In this document: piece after piece, positions 32,523 to 41,574 of the stretch
How positions within the stretch are numbered: position 1 is the stretch's first letter
Layout: each line of letters starts with the position of its first letter
From: Acidimicrobiaceae bacterium
GTDB lineage: Bacteria > Actinomycetota > Acidimicrobiia > Acidimicrobiales > Poriferisodalaceae
Direction: 5' to 3'
DNA: 64,000 nucleotides
Assembly (NCBI GenBank): GCA_002722565.1
Contig: PBMG01000001.1
Span: forward strand, 264,171-328,170
Notes under the pieces: generated by a model
What the model was told of the DNA's origin: nothing
The model's database searches: none
What the model saw: the letters and a program-made list of their open reading frames with translations, nothing else
Made by a program: the position numbers and the translations under genes

Positions 32523-34807
32523 TGAATCTCTTCGCAGAGTCAACTGGTCACTTTGTCGACCGTGCGGTGGGCAAGGTAACAGATCTCGAAAAGGGCGATC
32601 AAGTAGCAGACGCTGTTGCTTCTGCCATGGAATTCTTAGCTCTCGTAGGCGTCTTCGCTATACCGATACTTGTTCTGTTGAGTTCGGCGAGAAGACGTAG
32701 GGTTGTGACTGCTGTTGGGGGTGGCGTAGGCCTTTTGGCTGTCATTTGGTACCGCAGCATTGGCGACTGGGATCAACGCAAAAACACGATCTTGGATAAA
32801 TGGCAGATCCCGGTCGGAGATTGGGTCGAGCAGATCACTGTCTGGGTTGACCTCAACATGAAAGAAACCTTGGCTGTTATCAAATGGCCATTCCAAACGA
32901 TGCTTGATGTTGTCGTCGACGACTGGCTGCTGGGACTGTCTTGGATGACCATTTGTCTCGCCACGCTTATAGCAGGATGGGTGTTTCGTGGTCTAAAGGT
33001 CGGTGTTGGGTCATTTCTCGGCCTAACTATCTGTGGCCTCTTGGGAGAGGAATACTGGAAAGAGACCGCACGGACTATTGGCTTCATCGCGGTAGCCGTC
33101 ATTCTGTGTGTAATTATTGGTATTCCAACAGGCGTCGCATGCGGCCGCATGGATGGAGTGTGGCGCGTAGTTCGGCCGCTGCTGGATGCGATGCAAGTGG
33201 TTCATTCCTTCGTATACATGTTGCCCTTTGTTTTCTTCTTTGGCGTTGGGTTTGTTTCAGCGACGATGGTGACGATGGTGTTCGCGTTGCCTCCCCTTAT
33301 CCGCCTTACCAATTTGGGGATAAGACAGGTGCCTGAGGATGTCGTTGAAGCGGCGCGTGCCTACGGCGCATCTGAACGCCGCGTCCTGACAGACGTTCAA
33401 CTCCCGCTGGCCAGAGCCGCGTTAATGACTGGAGTCAACCAAACATTACTTCTCGCTATTTCCATGCTCGGCATCGCCGCCATTATGGGCGCCGGAGGCC
33501 TAGGCAGACTCCTTTATCGTGCCATCGCTAATCAAGACATCGCTCTTGCAGGGTCGGGCGGGCTCGCTTTCTTCATCGTGGCTGTTGTGTTAGATCGCCT
33601 AACTCAACCCGATGACTCAGACAAGGCCGGACTCTTCAGCAGAATGGCTACAGCCTGGAAGAACACTCGGACTCCAGAAGTCTTGTTACCCGCCAGCACA
33701 GAGGATTCGATGGCCAAGCCAGCTGTGGCTGACGAGCCAGACGAAGCTAAATTCGAGCCGCTCGGAAGTCGCGAGCGCCTGGCGATGGCCGCTGCCGGCC
33801 TAGGAACACTCATCGCCTTCCTTGGAACCCTCCTTCCATGGAACAGCGGCAGTGGCCACATTTCTGCATATGGGCGTTTCGTAGACAACGACCTCGGTAG
33901 GCAAAGCTTCAACGGTCTCTCTGCATCGGGTGGCTCATGGTTCGGAATCATCATCGTTTTATGCGTCATCGCAGTAGGCGCCTCGTTGTACTCGACAGCC
34001 CTTTTTGCTGGTCAACGAAACCGTTGGCTCGGACCAGACGGGGCCACAGTATTTAGTCTGGCAGCAGCCGTAACGGCATTATGCGCTCTACTAGCTAACG
34101 CCCCCGATACGGCATCCGGTTTCCAGCGCTCATCGGGCGTATATATAACACTTGTGGGATGCCTGCTAATGGCTGCGTCAACGGTGGTGTGGGTATGGAA
34201 TGCACCAATGGGAGCCAGACGGCCGCTGGCGTCAGGTGTCAACTGGGGTCGCATGTTTGGTACCGCATTTGCTTTGCTTCTTATTGTGATCGCCGGTTAC
34301 TCCGGATGGACCTTTGACACTCGGGCCGAATCAGTCATCGGACCCGAGTTACAGTCGCAGTTGGACGTCCTCGAAGATCAGAGCAACATCGCTGAGGCGG
34401 CCGGAGACCTTGCCAAAGTGGGATCATTGGCAGCCGAATACACTGCCCTAATTGCCTATGCGCAACGAACGGGTGACATCATCCACGACGGTTACACCGA
34501 TGAGGGAGCAGGGCTCGGATGGGTTGCCCTATTCCTTGGTCTTGTAGCGTTAGCCGCGGCTGTCCCTGCGTCAGGATTCTTGTCGCAAGACGACTTGTTT
34601 TTGTACAAATGGTCTTCCATCGTCTGTGGCCTGGGTCTCGGCCTACTCCTGCTTGGCATCGCATGGATCGGGAGCATCTCAAGAGTTGCTGAAACAAACC
34701 TCGTTTCCGGTGTCGGTGCAGTCTTCCTGCTCTTTGCTGGTGTTACGACGGCAGCGAGTGCTCGAGGAACGCTCTCGGAATTCGACCGTAAACAGGTCTA
34801 CAGTTAG
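32519..34807 (+). CDS. proW: Glycine betaine/proline ABC transporter permease with extra C-terminal membrane domain
   Basis: The 762-residue protein begins with a ProW-type permease: about two N-terminal spans, then a core from about 140 with the EAA loop EDVVEAARAYGASERRVL near 270, and a MGAGGLGRLL turn. Family permeases are normally about 280-400 residues. From about 420 to the end there are roughly eight more hydrophobic spans, with a long soluble loop near 600, unlike any permease part I know. The start is GTG 32519 or ATG 32522 beside the proV stop. It forms the betaine channel; the role of the extension is unknown. Confidence 0.85.
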   Translation: MMNLFAESTGHFVDRAVGKVTDLEKGDQVADAVASAMEFLALVGVFAIPILVLLSSARRRRVVTAVGGGVGLLAVIWYRSIGDWDQRKNTILDKWQIPVGDWVEQITVWVDLNMKETLAVIKWPFQTMLDVVVDDWLLGLSWMTICLATLIAGWVFRGLKVGVGSFLGLTICGLLGEEYWKETARTIGFIAVAVILCVIIGIPTGVACGRMDGVWRVVRPLLDAMQVVHSFVYMLPFVFFFGVGFVSATMVTMVFALPPLIRLTNLGIRQVPEDVVEAARAYGASERRVLTDVQLPLARAALMTGVNQTLLLAISMLGIAAIMGAGGLGRLLYRAIANQDIALAGSGGLAFFIVAVVLDRLTQPDDSDKAGLFSRMATAWKNTRTPEVLLPASTEDSMAKPAVADEPDEAKFEPLGSRERLAMAAAGLGTLIAFLGTLLPWNSGSGHISAYGRFVDNDLGRQSFNGLSASGGSWFGIIIVLCVIAVGASLYSTALFAGQRNRWLGPDGATVFSLAAAVTALCALLANAPDTASGFQRSSGVYITLVGCLLMAASTVVWVWNAPMGARRPLASGVNWGRMFGTAFALLLIVIAGYSGWTFDTRAESVIGPELQSQLDVLEDQSNIAEAAGDLAKVGSLAAEYTALIAYAQRTGDIIHDGYTDEGAGLGWVALFLGLVALAAAVPASGFLSQDDLFLYKWSSIVCGLGLGLLLLGIAWIGSISRVAETNLVSGVGAVFLLFAGVTTAASARGTLSEFDRKQVYS

Positions 34808-34848
34808 GAATCGTTGGCCCTTTCACGTAACAAATCTGCTACAAAAGC

Positions 34849-34863
34849 CGGCCTACAGGGCCG
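34849..34863 (+). promoter_or_regulatory. Small hairpin in the leader of the betaine-binding gene
   Basis: CGGCC (34849-34853) pairs with GGCCG (34859-34863) around TACAG. It lies between permease and substrate-binding protein. Such hairpins often stabilise the downstream mRNA or set relative expression. Evidence is modest. Confidence 0.3.
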
Positions 34864-34964
34864 AAAGTGCCACTACAGAGCGAAGACCGACTAACCTCCT
34901 TCGTGGCGTGCCTGGGCACTAACCACGGCGCGCGTCAACAGGGACTCTAGGGAGGGCCCCATTT

Positions 34965-36122
34965 ATGAACAAGAAATCACTCACGCGCGTGCTAGCGGTA
35001 GCAGCAGCTGCGCTTCTAATCCTGGCTGCTTGCGGCAGCGATGACGATTCAAGTTCCGGCAGTTCTTCAGAGGCTGCAGCGCCTGCAACAACCGAGGCTG
35101 CAATGAGCATGACCCCAGGCGAGGGAGTCAGCGTTACTTCTGGTCGCGCTAACTGGAGCACTGGCTACGTACAAGCGGAGATCTACACCGCTCTCCTGAG
35201 GGAACTCGGCTTCACCGTATCGGAATCCGCCGACATGGAACTAGGTCCGCAACAAGCATTTATGGCAATGGCTGCAGGCGATATGGACTTCTGGGCGAAC
35301 TCCTGGATGCCAGGTCACCAAAGCTGGCTCAATGGAGAAATGACTGACGGTTCACTCGTCGGAGACCACGTAACAGTTGTCGGTGAAGAAATGATGGCCG
35401 GCGGCCTTCAAGGCTTCCTTGTGACAAAGGGCTTTGCTGAAGAGTACGAAGTTTGGACCCTTGAGGACCTTGACAACAACGCTGACGCTATTGCTGCGTA
35501 CGACGCTACCGATGCCAATCCTGGCAACGGAATGGTCGACATCATGGGTTGCCCAGAAGACTGGACCTGTGACAACATCATCAACTCGATGCTCGTTGGC
35601 GGCGGCTACAAGCACCTCGTTCAGGTGAAAGCCGGATATGACGCCATGTGGGCACAAGCTGTCGACATGGTCAACGAAGGCATCCCCGTGGTCGCCTACA
35701 CATGGACGCCTTCTGCTTACATCACGCAGATTCGACCTGGTGACAATGCTTACTGGATCGGTATGGAGTACATCCTTGATGACTCCAACCCAGACGGTCA
35801 AGACAACGGAGAGACATGGGACCAGCGCCCAGGAACCGCTGCGATCGGCGAGGACATGTGCCCTGCACGTTCAGCCGACGGACTCTGCCCAATTGGTTGG
35901 GCAGCCGCCGACATTAAGGCAGCGGCGAACAATGACTTCATGGACGCTAATCCTGCAGCCAAGCAGCTTCTTACTGACATTAAGCTTTCAGTAATGGATG
36001 TTTCTGTAGCAAACGTTGCCCAGGCAGCAGGTTCAGATCCCAAGGATCTTGCAGCTGACTGGATTGCTGGCAACCGCGCAACTGTCGACGGCTGGCTTGA
36101 TGCCGCTCGTGCAGCTGGCTAA
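34965..36122 (+). CDS. proX: Glycine betaine/proline ABC transporter substrate-binding lipoprotein
   Basis: The 385-residue protein is the periplasmic/exterior substrate-binding part. Its signal peptide has Lys3-Lys4 and Arg8, a hydrophobic run and lipobox LAAC (Cys23), followed by a Ser-rich linker. The binding fold resembles OpuAC/ProX (RANWSTGYVQAEIYTALL, DFWANSWMPGHQSW, which carries aromatic residues for the betaine cage). A strong AGGGAGGG site lies before the ATG and there is a 157-base leader with a small hairpin, consistent with high expression relative to the permease. Specific solute inferred as glycine betaine or a related osmolyte. Confidence 0.9.
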   Translation: MNKKSLTRVLAVAAAALLILAACGSDDDSSSGSSSEAAAPATTEAAMSMTPGEGVSVTSGRANWSTGYVQAEIYTALLRELGFTVSESADMELGPQQAFMAMAAGDMDFWANSWMPGHQSWLNGEMTDGSLVGDHVTVVGEEMMAGGLQGFLVTKGFAEEYEVWTLEDLDNNADAIAAYDATDANPGNGMVDIMGCPEDWTCDNIINSMLVGGGYKHLVQVKAGYDAMWAQAVDMVNEGIPVVAYTWTPSAYITQIRPGDNAYWIGMEYILDDSNPDGQDNGETWDQRPGTAAIGEDMCPARSADGLCPIGWAAADIKAAANNDFMDANPAAKQLLTDIKLSVMDVSVANVAQAAGSDPKDLAADWIAGNRATVDGWLDAARAAG

Positions 36123-36135
36123 AGCCAATGCTTAG

Positions 36136-36194
36136 ACGTTCCCTTCGGGGAGCGTAAGTAAATCGTCTTGAAGGCGGGGCTTTGCCCCGCCTTC
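36136..36194 (+). terminator. Tandem hairpins after proX
   Basis: The first hairpin pairs ACGTTCCC with GGGAGCGT (36136-36155) around a TTCG tetraloop. The second has an 11-base stem GAAGGCGGGGC (36170-36180) with GCCCCGCCTTC (36184-36194) around TTT and is followed by GCGGTTTT. Together they form a plausible rho-independent terminator or 3' stabiliser for the betaine operon. The 36195-36342 remainder holds nothing else I can identify. Confidence 0.75.
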
Positions 36195-36342
36195 AGCGGT
36201 TTTCCGAGCAAATTCCCTAACACCGCACTGCACAAGACCAGATCACACCAGCGTTTAGTCGGGGGCACCCCGTGCACCTTCCGCCTGTATCGATCGACGC
36301 CTACGAACTGTCTCAGCTCTTAAGGATCTCGGACCGTGGCCT

Positions 36343-37371
36343 TCAGCTAGTCAAGACTGCTTCACAGAAGAGATCTAGCGTGGCCCGGGCTTCGGCGCCG
36401 CTCACATTGCCGAAGGCTGGACAGATCGTCACGTGTTCTAAACCTGATTCTTGTTCGAATTGATCGAAGTATTCGGATACCTGTGTAGGTGTACCTGCAA
36501 TGAGGGACTCAGTCTCAAAGGCTTTGTCGACGTCCCCCAGGAAACTTGGGACCATTGTGGGCGGCCACATGTCGTACTGACGAAATAGCTTCGTGAGGTT
36601 TGCATCAAAGTGTTTCCAGGCCCTGGTGGCGATCTCGGTCGCCTGCCGGTGGGTTGAGGCGACAACCACTCTTCGTAGTGTCGAAAGAATTGGTGGGTGT
36701 CCTCCAGCTCCGTCTCCGTTTTGCTCCTCACGGTAGGCAGCGACGCGTTCCGGGATTAGTTTCATCGGCCCGGGAATTATTGTGCTTACACCCAGTTTCG
36801 CCGCTGTCGATAGGGTGCCTGGCCTCCACAACGGCGGGTGGGGGTTTTGGTAAGGCGCTATTTCTAGTGGTCGTTCCTTCGCTGATGAGAATTGGCCCTC
36901 GTAGTTGAACAAGATACCGAGACCTTCTTTAGAGACCAGGTTCATGGCCGACAGGACATAGTCCAGAGTCTCTTCCGTACGCTCGGTCGCTTCATCGCGA
37001 GGAATACCCCATAGCATCTGTTCCGGCGGGCTAATTCCCTTGCCGAAGCCGACGTCGAGGCGGCCATGCCCGAGGTGATCAAGCATGCACAACTCTTCAT
37101 AGAGTCGCATCGGGTCATAGAAGGGCAGAAGGTGCACCAGAGACGAGACTCGGATCGTGGATGTTTCGCGGATGACTGCGCTTAGGAGGACGTTGATACT
37201 TGGGGCAATATCTAAGGGAACATGATGATGCTCAGACTTAAACCAATGTGTAAAACCCGCTTGGTCAGCCGCACGCGCCAACTGGAGGTGTTGGCTGTAC
37301 TGATCTGCTAGTGGAGTATCTCCGTCGTTCTCCATCTGGTCGAACAGACCGAAACGTAGTCGGCGGGTCAT
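36343..37371 (-). CDS. Luciferase-like (LLM) flavin-dependent oxidoreductase
   Basis: The 342-residue protein is a TIM-barrel luciferase-like monooxygenase. Landmarks are FTHWFKSEHHH near 40-50, VHLLPFYDPMRLYEELCMLDHL and the LDVGFGKGISPPEQ strand. It belongs to the FMN or F420 branch; cofactor cannot be fixed by eye. It uses reduced flavin and O2, or F420, on an unknown substrate. Its start overlaps the SDR stop by 4 bases, so it is the last gene of a three-gene minus-strand operon with an SDR and a hydrolase. Confidence 0.85.
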   Translation of the reverse strand: MTRRLRFGLFDQMENDGDTPLADQYSQHLQLARAADQAGFTHWFKSEHHHVPLDIAPSINVLLSAVIRETSTIRVSSLVHLLPFYDPMRLYEELCMLDHLGHGRLDVGFGKGISPPEQMLWGIPRDEATERTEETLDYVLSAMNLVSKEGLGILFNYEGQFSSAKERPLEIAPYQNPHPPLWRPGTLSTAAKLGVSTIIPGPMKLIPERVAAYREEQNGDGAGGHPPILSTLRRVVVASTHRQATEIATRAWKHFDANLTKLFRQYDMWPPTMVPSFLGDVDKAFETESLIAGTPTQVSEYFDQFEQESGLEHVTICPAFGNVSGAEARATLDLFCEAVLTS

Positions 37372-38156
37372 TCAAGTAATTCCGGCAAGACTTGCGGTTG
37401 CGCTGATGCAGTAACACGAGCTAGGCCTCCATCAACGACCAGAGTCTCACCGGTTACATATCGGGAGCTATCGGTGGCAAAGAACGCGACGACATCGGCT
37501 ATGTCATCGCCAAATCCCCATCTTTTAAGCGCAATTTGTCCTTCCATTTCCTCGATTAACCCGGGAACGGTATTGCGACTTTCTTCCCAAATTGCGGTCG
37601 CTATGAGGCCTGGTGCGATTGAGTTGACTCTGATCCCGTCGGGGCCCCAGTCCGATGCAAGAGCTCTGGTCATCGCGTCAACTGCCCCTTTGGTTCCTGC
37701 ATAGGCAACTCTGGCTCCCGGTCCTCGGATGCCTGCAACGGAGCTGATATTGATAATTGAACCTCCACCACGCTCCTTCATTGACGGAGCTAGGGCTATC
37801 GACAAGGTCAAAAGTGACCGAACGTTGATTGCGAAGACGAGGTCGATTTCCTCTTCGGTCAGTTTTTCCGGCATTCGACGCATGGGGATACCTGCGTTAT
37901 TTACCAATATGTCGACGCCGTTGACGTGTTCAAGGATGGTTTCGGCGAGCTCGGTTCCTGACCTAGGTTCAGCGAGGTCGGCTGGAACAACGATCGGTGA
38001 ATTCGATAGTTCTGCCGCTACCCGGTCCAGATCTGAGAGAGTTCGCCCGCTCAGAATTACTTGAGCGCCAAGTGCATCGAGTGTCTTTGCAGAAGACTCG
38101 CCGATTCCTCGACTCGCCCCCGTAACAACTGCGATCTTGCCTGTTAGATCAGCCAT
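37368..38156 (-). CDS. Short-chain dehydrogenase/reductase
   Basis: The 262-residue classical SDR has TGASRGIG near 13-20, NNAG in the middle, Ser in NISSVAG and YxxxK in VAYAGTKGA. The C terminus VVDGGLA is typical. It resembles 3-oxoacyl-ACP reductase or glucose dehydrogenase-like proteins, with NAD(P) cofactor. GGAG lies eight bases before the ATG. It overlaps the luciferase-like gene by 4 bases and follows the Cys-nucleophile hydrolase by 27 bases. The substrate is unknown. Confidence 0.85.
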   Translation of the reverse strand: MADLTGKIAVVTGASRGIGESSAKTLDALGAQVILSGRTLSDLDRVAAELSNSPIVVPADLAEPRSGTELAETILEHVNGVDILVNNAGIPMRRMPEKLTEEEIDLVFAINVRSLLTLSIALAPSMKERGGGSIINISSVAGIRGPGARVAYAGTKGAVDAMTRALASDWGPDGIRVNSIAPGLIATAIWEESRNTVPGLIEEMEGQIALKRWGFGDDIADVVAFFATDSSRYVTGETLVVDGGLARVTASAQPQVLPELLE

Positions 38157-38183
38157 TAATTGCTCCTATGTCAAAGGTTTTCT

Positions 38184-38915
38184 TCACGGTGTATGTCTTT
38201 CTAAGAACGCTTCAAATTCGCGCGCCGCGACCTGCAATCCGTCTCCGGTCTGCCAATCAGAGATCAAAGTGCTGTTTTGGCAAAGATCGTTGACCGCCAG
38301 GGAGGATTCTGCGGGGTGGTAGAGATCGTTTCCCTTAAGCAGCAGCAGTGGTGTTGCGACTGTCTTCAGAAAGCTCTCACCAACGTTGAACAGTATTTCA
38401 TCACTGCCATACATGTTGGACCTGAATTGCTGCCATGCATCTGCAGACACTTCGGGACGTCGCGGCCGCAATTCTGAGGCCCAGGCGTCGTACATGTCAA
38501 AGAAAGCTTCTCGATTGCCACTTAAGCCGATCGTTTGGAAAAGGACACCTGAGGAGACCCGATCAGGAGCTGCTTCGATTAGGCCCATGACATAGGGCCC
38601 GCCTATGCACATGCCTACTGCGTGGAATTGATCGATGTCTAAGTGGTCGAGAAGATCCAACTGATCTTGGGTATATGTAGTCCAACTGTCAGATTCAGTG
38701 ATAGGCCCTGTCGACCTGCCTGCATTCCGTTGGTCCATGGCGATGACCCGAAACTTGTCACTGAGTTGTTCGATTGGGTTCCAGGGTGTGGACTCCCAAA
38801 ATGACGCCTCCGATTTCATTCCGCCCGGCGCGATAAGGAGAACCGGGAAGCCGGTTCCGTATTCGTCGTAGTGAAGCTCAAGGTCACCTGATTCAAATTT
38901 GGCCATGTGCATCAT
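38184..38915 (-). CDS. Alpha/beta-hydrolase with Cys nucleophile
   Basis: The 243-residue protein has the hydrolase fold with IAMDQRNAGRS and a nucleophile elbow GMCIGG, giving Cys103 where most family members have Ser. Asp197 lies in LLKGNDLYHP and His200 follows; no later catalytic His is evident. Cys nucleophiles occur in dienelactone hydrolases, so an ester or lactone substrate is plausible. The start may be Met1 (ATGATG) or the Met at 38906. The divergent neighbour is another alpha/beta-hydrolase, only 21 bases away. It is the first gene of a minus-strand operon with the SDR and luciferase-like gene. Confidence 0.8.
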   Translation of the reverse strand: MMHMAKFESGDLELHYDEYGTGFPVLLIAPGGMKSEASFWESTPWNPIEQLSDKFRVIAMDQRNAGRSTGPITESDSWTTYTQDQLDLLDHLDIDQFHAVGMCIGGPYVMGLIEAAPDRVSSGVLFQTIGLSGNREAFFDMYDAWASELRPRRPEVSADAWQQFRSNMYGSDEILFNVGESFLKTVATPLLLLKGNDLYHPAESSLAVNDLCQNSTLISDWQTGDGLQVAAREFEAFLERHTP

Positions 38916-38936
38916 TGTTACACGTAGCTATTCTCG

Positions 38937-39779
38937 ATGGTGATGTTGATCCTTAATGGCACTGATGGCGAGCATTGTGTACTTCATGATCTGGGCGGTG
39001 ATGGGCCCCCACTCCTGTTGACACACGGCAATGGTCTTAATGCTGGGATGTGGGCGACTGCTATCCCCTACCTTCAACCACACCGCCGATGCTTTGGGTT
39101 GGATTTCCGAGGACACGGGGCATCCACTGTGCTCAACCCGCCGTTGGATGTGGATCGCTCGCTCCTCGTTGCTGAGGTCTTGCAGGCAGTGGGGGCAATT
39201 GCTGATGAAGCTATCGATGCCCTTGGGCATTCTCTCGGAGGAGCAACACTTCTTCGGACTGAACTCGAGAACCCAGGAACATTTAGGAAGCTCTGGCTTT
39301 TCGAGCCTGTAATGGTTCCAGAGGGGCACATGAGGCCGGATGGCGACCATCCGCTGGTATTAGCAGCTAGGCGACGCAGATCTCAGTTCGCTTCTGTAGA
39401 TGAGTTCGTTGAACGGCTTATGAGTAAACCTCCATACTCAGATTGCGAAGAAGAAGCCGTTCGCTCATATGCAGAGTTAGGAACTCAAGCAAGTGAGAGT
39501 GGAGTGACTTTAAGTTGTTCAGGTGAGACCGAGGCCCAGATCTTCAGTTCCGGAACTCCAACAGACTTTTTCTCTCTCTCATCGGTCGCTATACCTGTCG
39601 TCGTAGCTCGCGGACAGGCGGTAGCAGGGGGAAATGAGCTACCGCCGGCGATGGCTGCGCCTATTTCTTCCCACTTAGGCAACGGCCAACTGTTGTCTAT
39701 GGATGGGTTGACTCATTTTGGGCCCATGGAAGATGGCCGTCGCGTAGCGCAAGCCGCCTTAAGCCACTTTGCTGAATGA
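38937..39779 (+). CDS. Alpha/beta-hydrolase with Ser nucleophile
   Basis: The 280-residue alpha/beta-hydrolase has LLLTHGNGLNAGMW as oxyanion region, LDFRGHGAS, and the canonical GHSLGG elbow, with Ser near residue 99. The terminal DGLTHFGPMED supplies the catalytic His. It is a soluble esterase/hydrolase of an unknown ester or lactone. ATG 38937 and ATG 38943 are both possible starts, the latter with TATTCT upstream. It is divergent from the Cys-type hydrolase with almost no intergenic space, and meets the amidohydrolase tail to tail over 2 bases. Confidence 0.85.
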   Translation: MVMLILNGTDGEHCVLHDLGGDGPPLLLTHGNGLNAGMWATAIPYLQPHRRCFGLDFRGHGASTVLNPPLDVDRSLLVAEVLQAVGAIADEAIDALGHSLGGATLLRTELENPGTFRKLWLFEPVMVPEGHMRPDGDHPLVLAARRRRSQFASVDEFVERLMSKPPYSDCEEEAVRSYAELGTQASESGVTLSCSGETEAQIFSSGTPTDFFSLSSVAIPVVVARGQAVAGGNELPPAMAAPISSHLGNGQLLSMDGLTHFGPMEDGRRVAQAALSHFAE

Positions 39780-39781
39780 GG

Positions 39782-40924
39782 CTAAGCAGCAGATGGGAGT
39801 GCATCGGGATCTATCTCGTATAGATCCATGACATTGCCCCACACCATTGCTTCTCGCTCGTCAGGAGGCACTCCAACCAAGATGTCATCGAGAATTGGGC
39901 GCGAATTGGGCCAGATCGAATCATGGTGGGGGTAATCGTTACCCCAAAGTAAGTTGTTGACCCCTATGGCGTGGCGCGTAGCTATGCCCTCTTTGTCATC
40001 TTCGAAGGTCACCCAAAAGTTCCGATCAAAGTATTCGGACGGTTTCATGGTTAAGCCCTCTGCCAGCTCCCATGGCGTCCGGTACGCCGCGTGATCAAGT
40101 CGTTGGAGCGTATGAGCAACCCAACCCGTCTCATATTCGCTGATGACGAACTTCAACTCGGGGAATCGTTCAACAACTCCGCCACAAATTAAATCGATCA
40201 TCGTGTTCACGGCTGTGGTGTGAGCAAGCGTGTACCCCTTAAGGTTTCCACCTGGCGTACCCCAGTGAGCCGGCAAGCCACCATCAAGGCTCTGTCCCGT
40301 AAAGATGTGCATGGTGAGTGGGACACCGTATTCCTGGGCCCTGGCCCAAAATGGATCGAAAGCTGGGTCGCTGTATGGCTGGGCCGGGTCGACGTGAGTT
40401 GGAATAGCAAAGCCCTTTACACCCCGCCCTGCCGACCGATCGATTTCGGCAATTGACCGCTCAACGTCAGGCAGCGGAAGGCATCCGACACCGATCAGAC
40501 GATTGCGATCGACTGAGCAATAGTCCAAGACCCAATCGTTGTGCTGTTGAAATGCGGCATCGCGCACTTCCGCGTCTGGGATTGCGAACGTAAACATGCT
40601 GAGACTTGGGTACATCACCTCACCGACGATCCCATCTGTTAGTTGCTCTTCTAGGCGGGCAGTTGGATCCATTACCCCGGGATTAAAACCGTCGTAGCCC
40701 ATTGCGATTCGCTCATGCGTAGCTGGATCGTCCAACCGAGCTCCTGCTATGCCGAGACGCCCCACAGGCAAGGTCTGCATGCCACCTGGCAGAACAAGCC
40801 AGGTCCCTGGTTTCCCTTGGTAATCCTTCTCGATAAAGGGAGCCCGGTCACCAAATCGGTCAGTCAGCCCATCATAGATTTCGGCTGCTTCGACCACGTG
40901 CGAGTCACATGAGTAATACCGCAT
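39782..40924 (-). CDS. Amidohydrolase family 2 (TIM-barrel metal hydrolase)
   Basis: The 380-residue protein belongs to the amidohydrolase-2 group. It begins YYSCDSHVVEAAEIYDGL, a variant of the N-terminal metal His motif, then GFNPGVMDPTARLEEQ, a mid LTMHIF and a C-terminal LLWGNDYPHHDSIWP with Asp and His ligands. Many relatives in actinobacteria are decarboxylases or hydrolases of aromatic or meta-cleavage-type acids. AAGGGGG precedes ATG 40924, a good ribosome site. It is convergent with the hydrolase upstream. The substrate is unknown. Confidence 0.85.
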   Translation of the reverse strand: MRYYSCDSHVVEAAEIYDGLTDRFGDRAPFIEKDYQGKPGTWLVLPGGMQTLPVGRLGIAGARLDDPATHERIAMGYDGFNPGVMDPTARLEEQLTDGIVGEVMYPSLSMFTFAIPDAEVRDAAFQQHNDWVLDYCSVDRNRLIGVGCLPLPDVERSIAEIDRSAGRGVKGFAIPTHVDPAQPYSDPAFDPFWARAQEYGVPLTMHIFTGQSLDGGLPAHWGTPGGNLKGYTLAHTTAVNTMIDLICGGVVERFPELKFVISEYETGWVAHTLQRLDHAAYRTPWELAEGLTMKPSEYFDRNFWVTFEDDKEGIATRHAIGVNNLLWGNDYPHHDSIWPNSRPILDDILVGVPPDEREAMVWGNVMDLYEIDPDALPSAA

Positions 40925-41038
40925 AAATTCCCCCTTGGAACGGCCGACTACAGAAAGTTCTAAAGAAATCGTAGCAGGACTAGGATAGGCACTTCCGTGG
41001 CCGCTCGATTTAAGAAAATTAAGAACAGCGGTCCGACC

Positions 41039-41518
41039 TTATTTATGCTTTTCGACGAAGCGAGCCATTTGGACTGCAACCACAGCGGCTTCCTCACCGA
41101 CATTATGGCCACCCTCACCCTGCGAACGCTCAAGCGCCTGTTCAACTGACTCGACTGTCAAAACCCCGAATGCTATTGGCATACCGGTTTCAAGTTGCAC
41201 CGCCTGAATACCCGATGCTGCCGCGTTTGAAACGAGTTCATAGTGGGTGGTCTCTCCCCTGATGACGACGCCAGTAGCGACGACCGCATCGACATTTCCG
41301 GAAAGGGCCAACACCCGGCACGCTAATGGCAGTTCAAAACAGCCCGGCACTGACACCGGCCCAACGAGGTCGGCGTTCATCTCAACCAACCCCCGGGCAC
41401 TGCCTTCAGTCAATCGATCCACGATTGCGGAATTCCATTCAGCGCGGACAACACCTATCCGCAAACCACTGCCATTAAGGTCTGAAGGCGGTTTAGGGCG
41501 CTGATCTCCAGAAGTCAT
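41039..41518 (-). CDS. ribH: 6,7-dimethyl-8-ribityllumazine synthase
   Basis: The 159-residue lumazine synthase condenses 5-amino-6-ribitylaminouracil with 3,4-dihydroxybutanone phosphate in riboflavin synthesis. Key segments are VVRAEWNS, PVSVPGCFELPLA, VVIRGETTHYE (substrate binding) and QTGxPIAFGVLT-like ETGMPIAFGVLT. Length and order are normal. No other rib gene lies nearby, so it is detached from the pathway genes. ATG 41518 has TAGGGT six bases upstream, a leaderless-looking start. It diverges from the acyl-CoA dehydrogenase across 56 bases. Confidence 0.9.
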   Translation of the reverse strand: MTSGDQRPKPPSDLNGSGLRIGVVRAEWNSAIVDRLTEGSARGLVEMNADLVGPVSVPGCFELPLACRVLALSGNVDAVVATGVVIRGETTHYELVSNAAASGIQAVQLETGMPIAFGVLTVESVEQALERSQGEGGHNVGEEAAVVAVQMARFVEKHK

Positions 41519-41524
41519 ACTGAA

Positions 41525-41530
41525 ACCCTA
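41525..41530 (-). promoter_or_regulatory. Candidate -10 box for leaderless ribH
   Basis: TAGGGT on the minus strand ends six bases before the ATG at 41518; it shares the 56-base divergent region with the acyl-CoA dehydrogenase promoter. Confidence 0.4.
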
Positions 41531-41562
41531 TAGAACGACGACATGGGTTGCTATCAGCGATC

Positions 41563-41568
41563 TAACGT
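41563..41568 (+). promoter_or_regulatory. Candidate -10 box for leaderless acyl-CoA dehydrogenase
   Basis: TAACGT ends six bases before the GTG at 41575; no Shine-Dalgarno is present. Confidence 0.4.
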
Positions 41569-41574
41569 CTGTTC

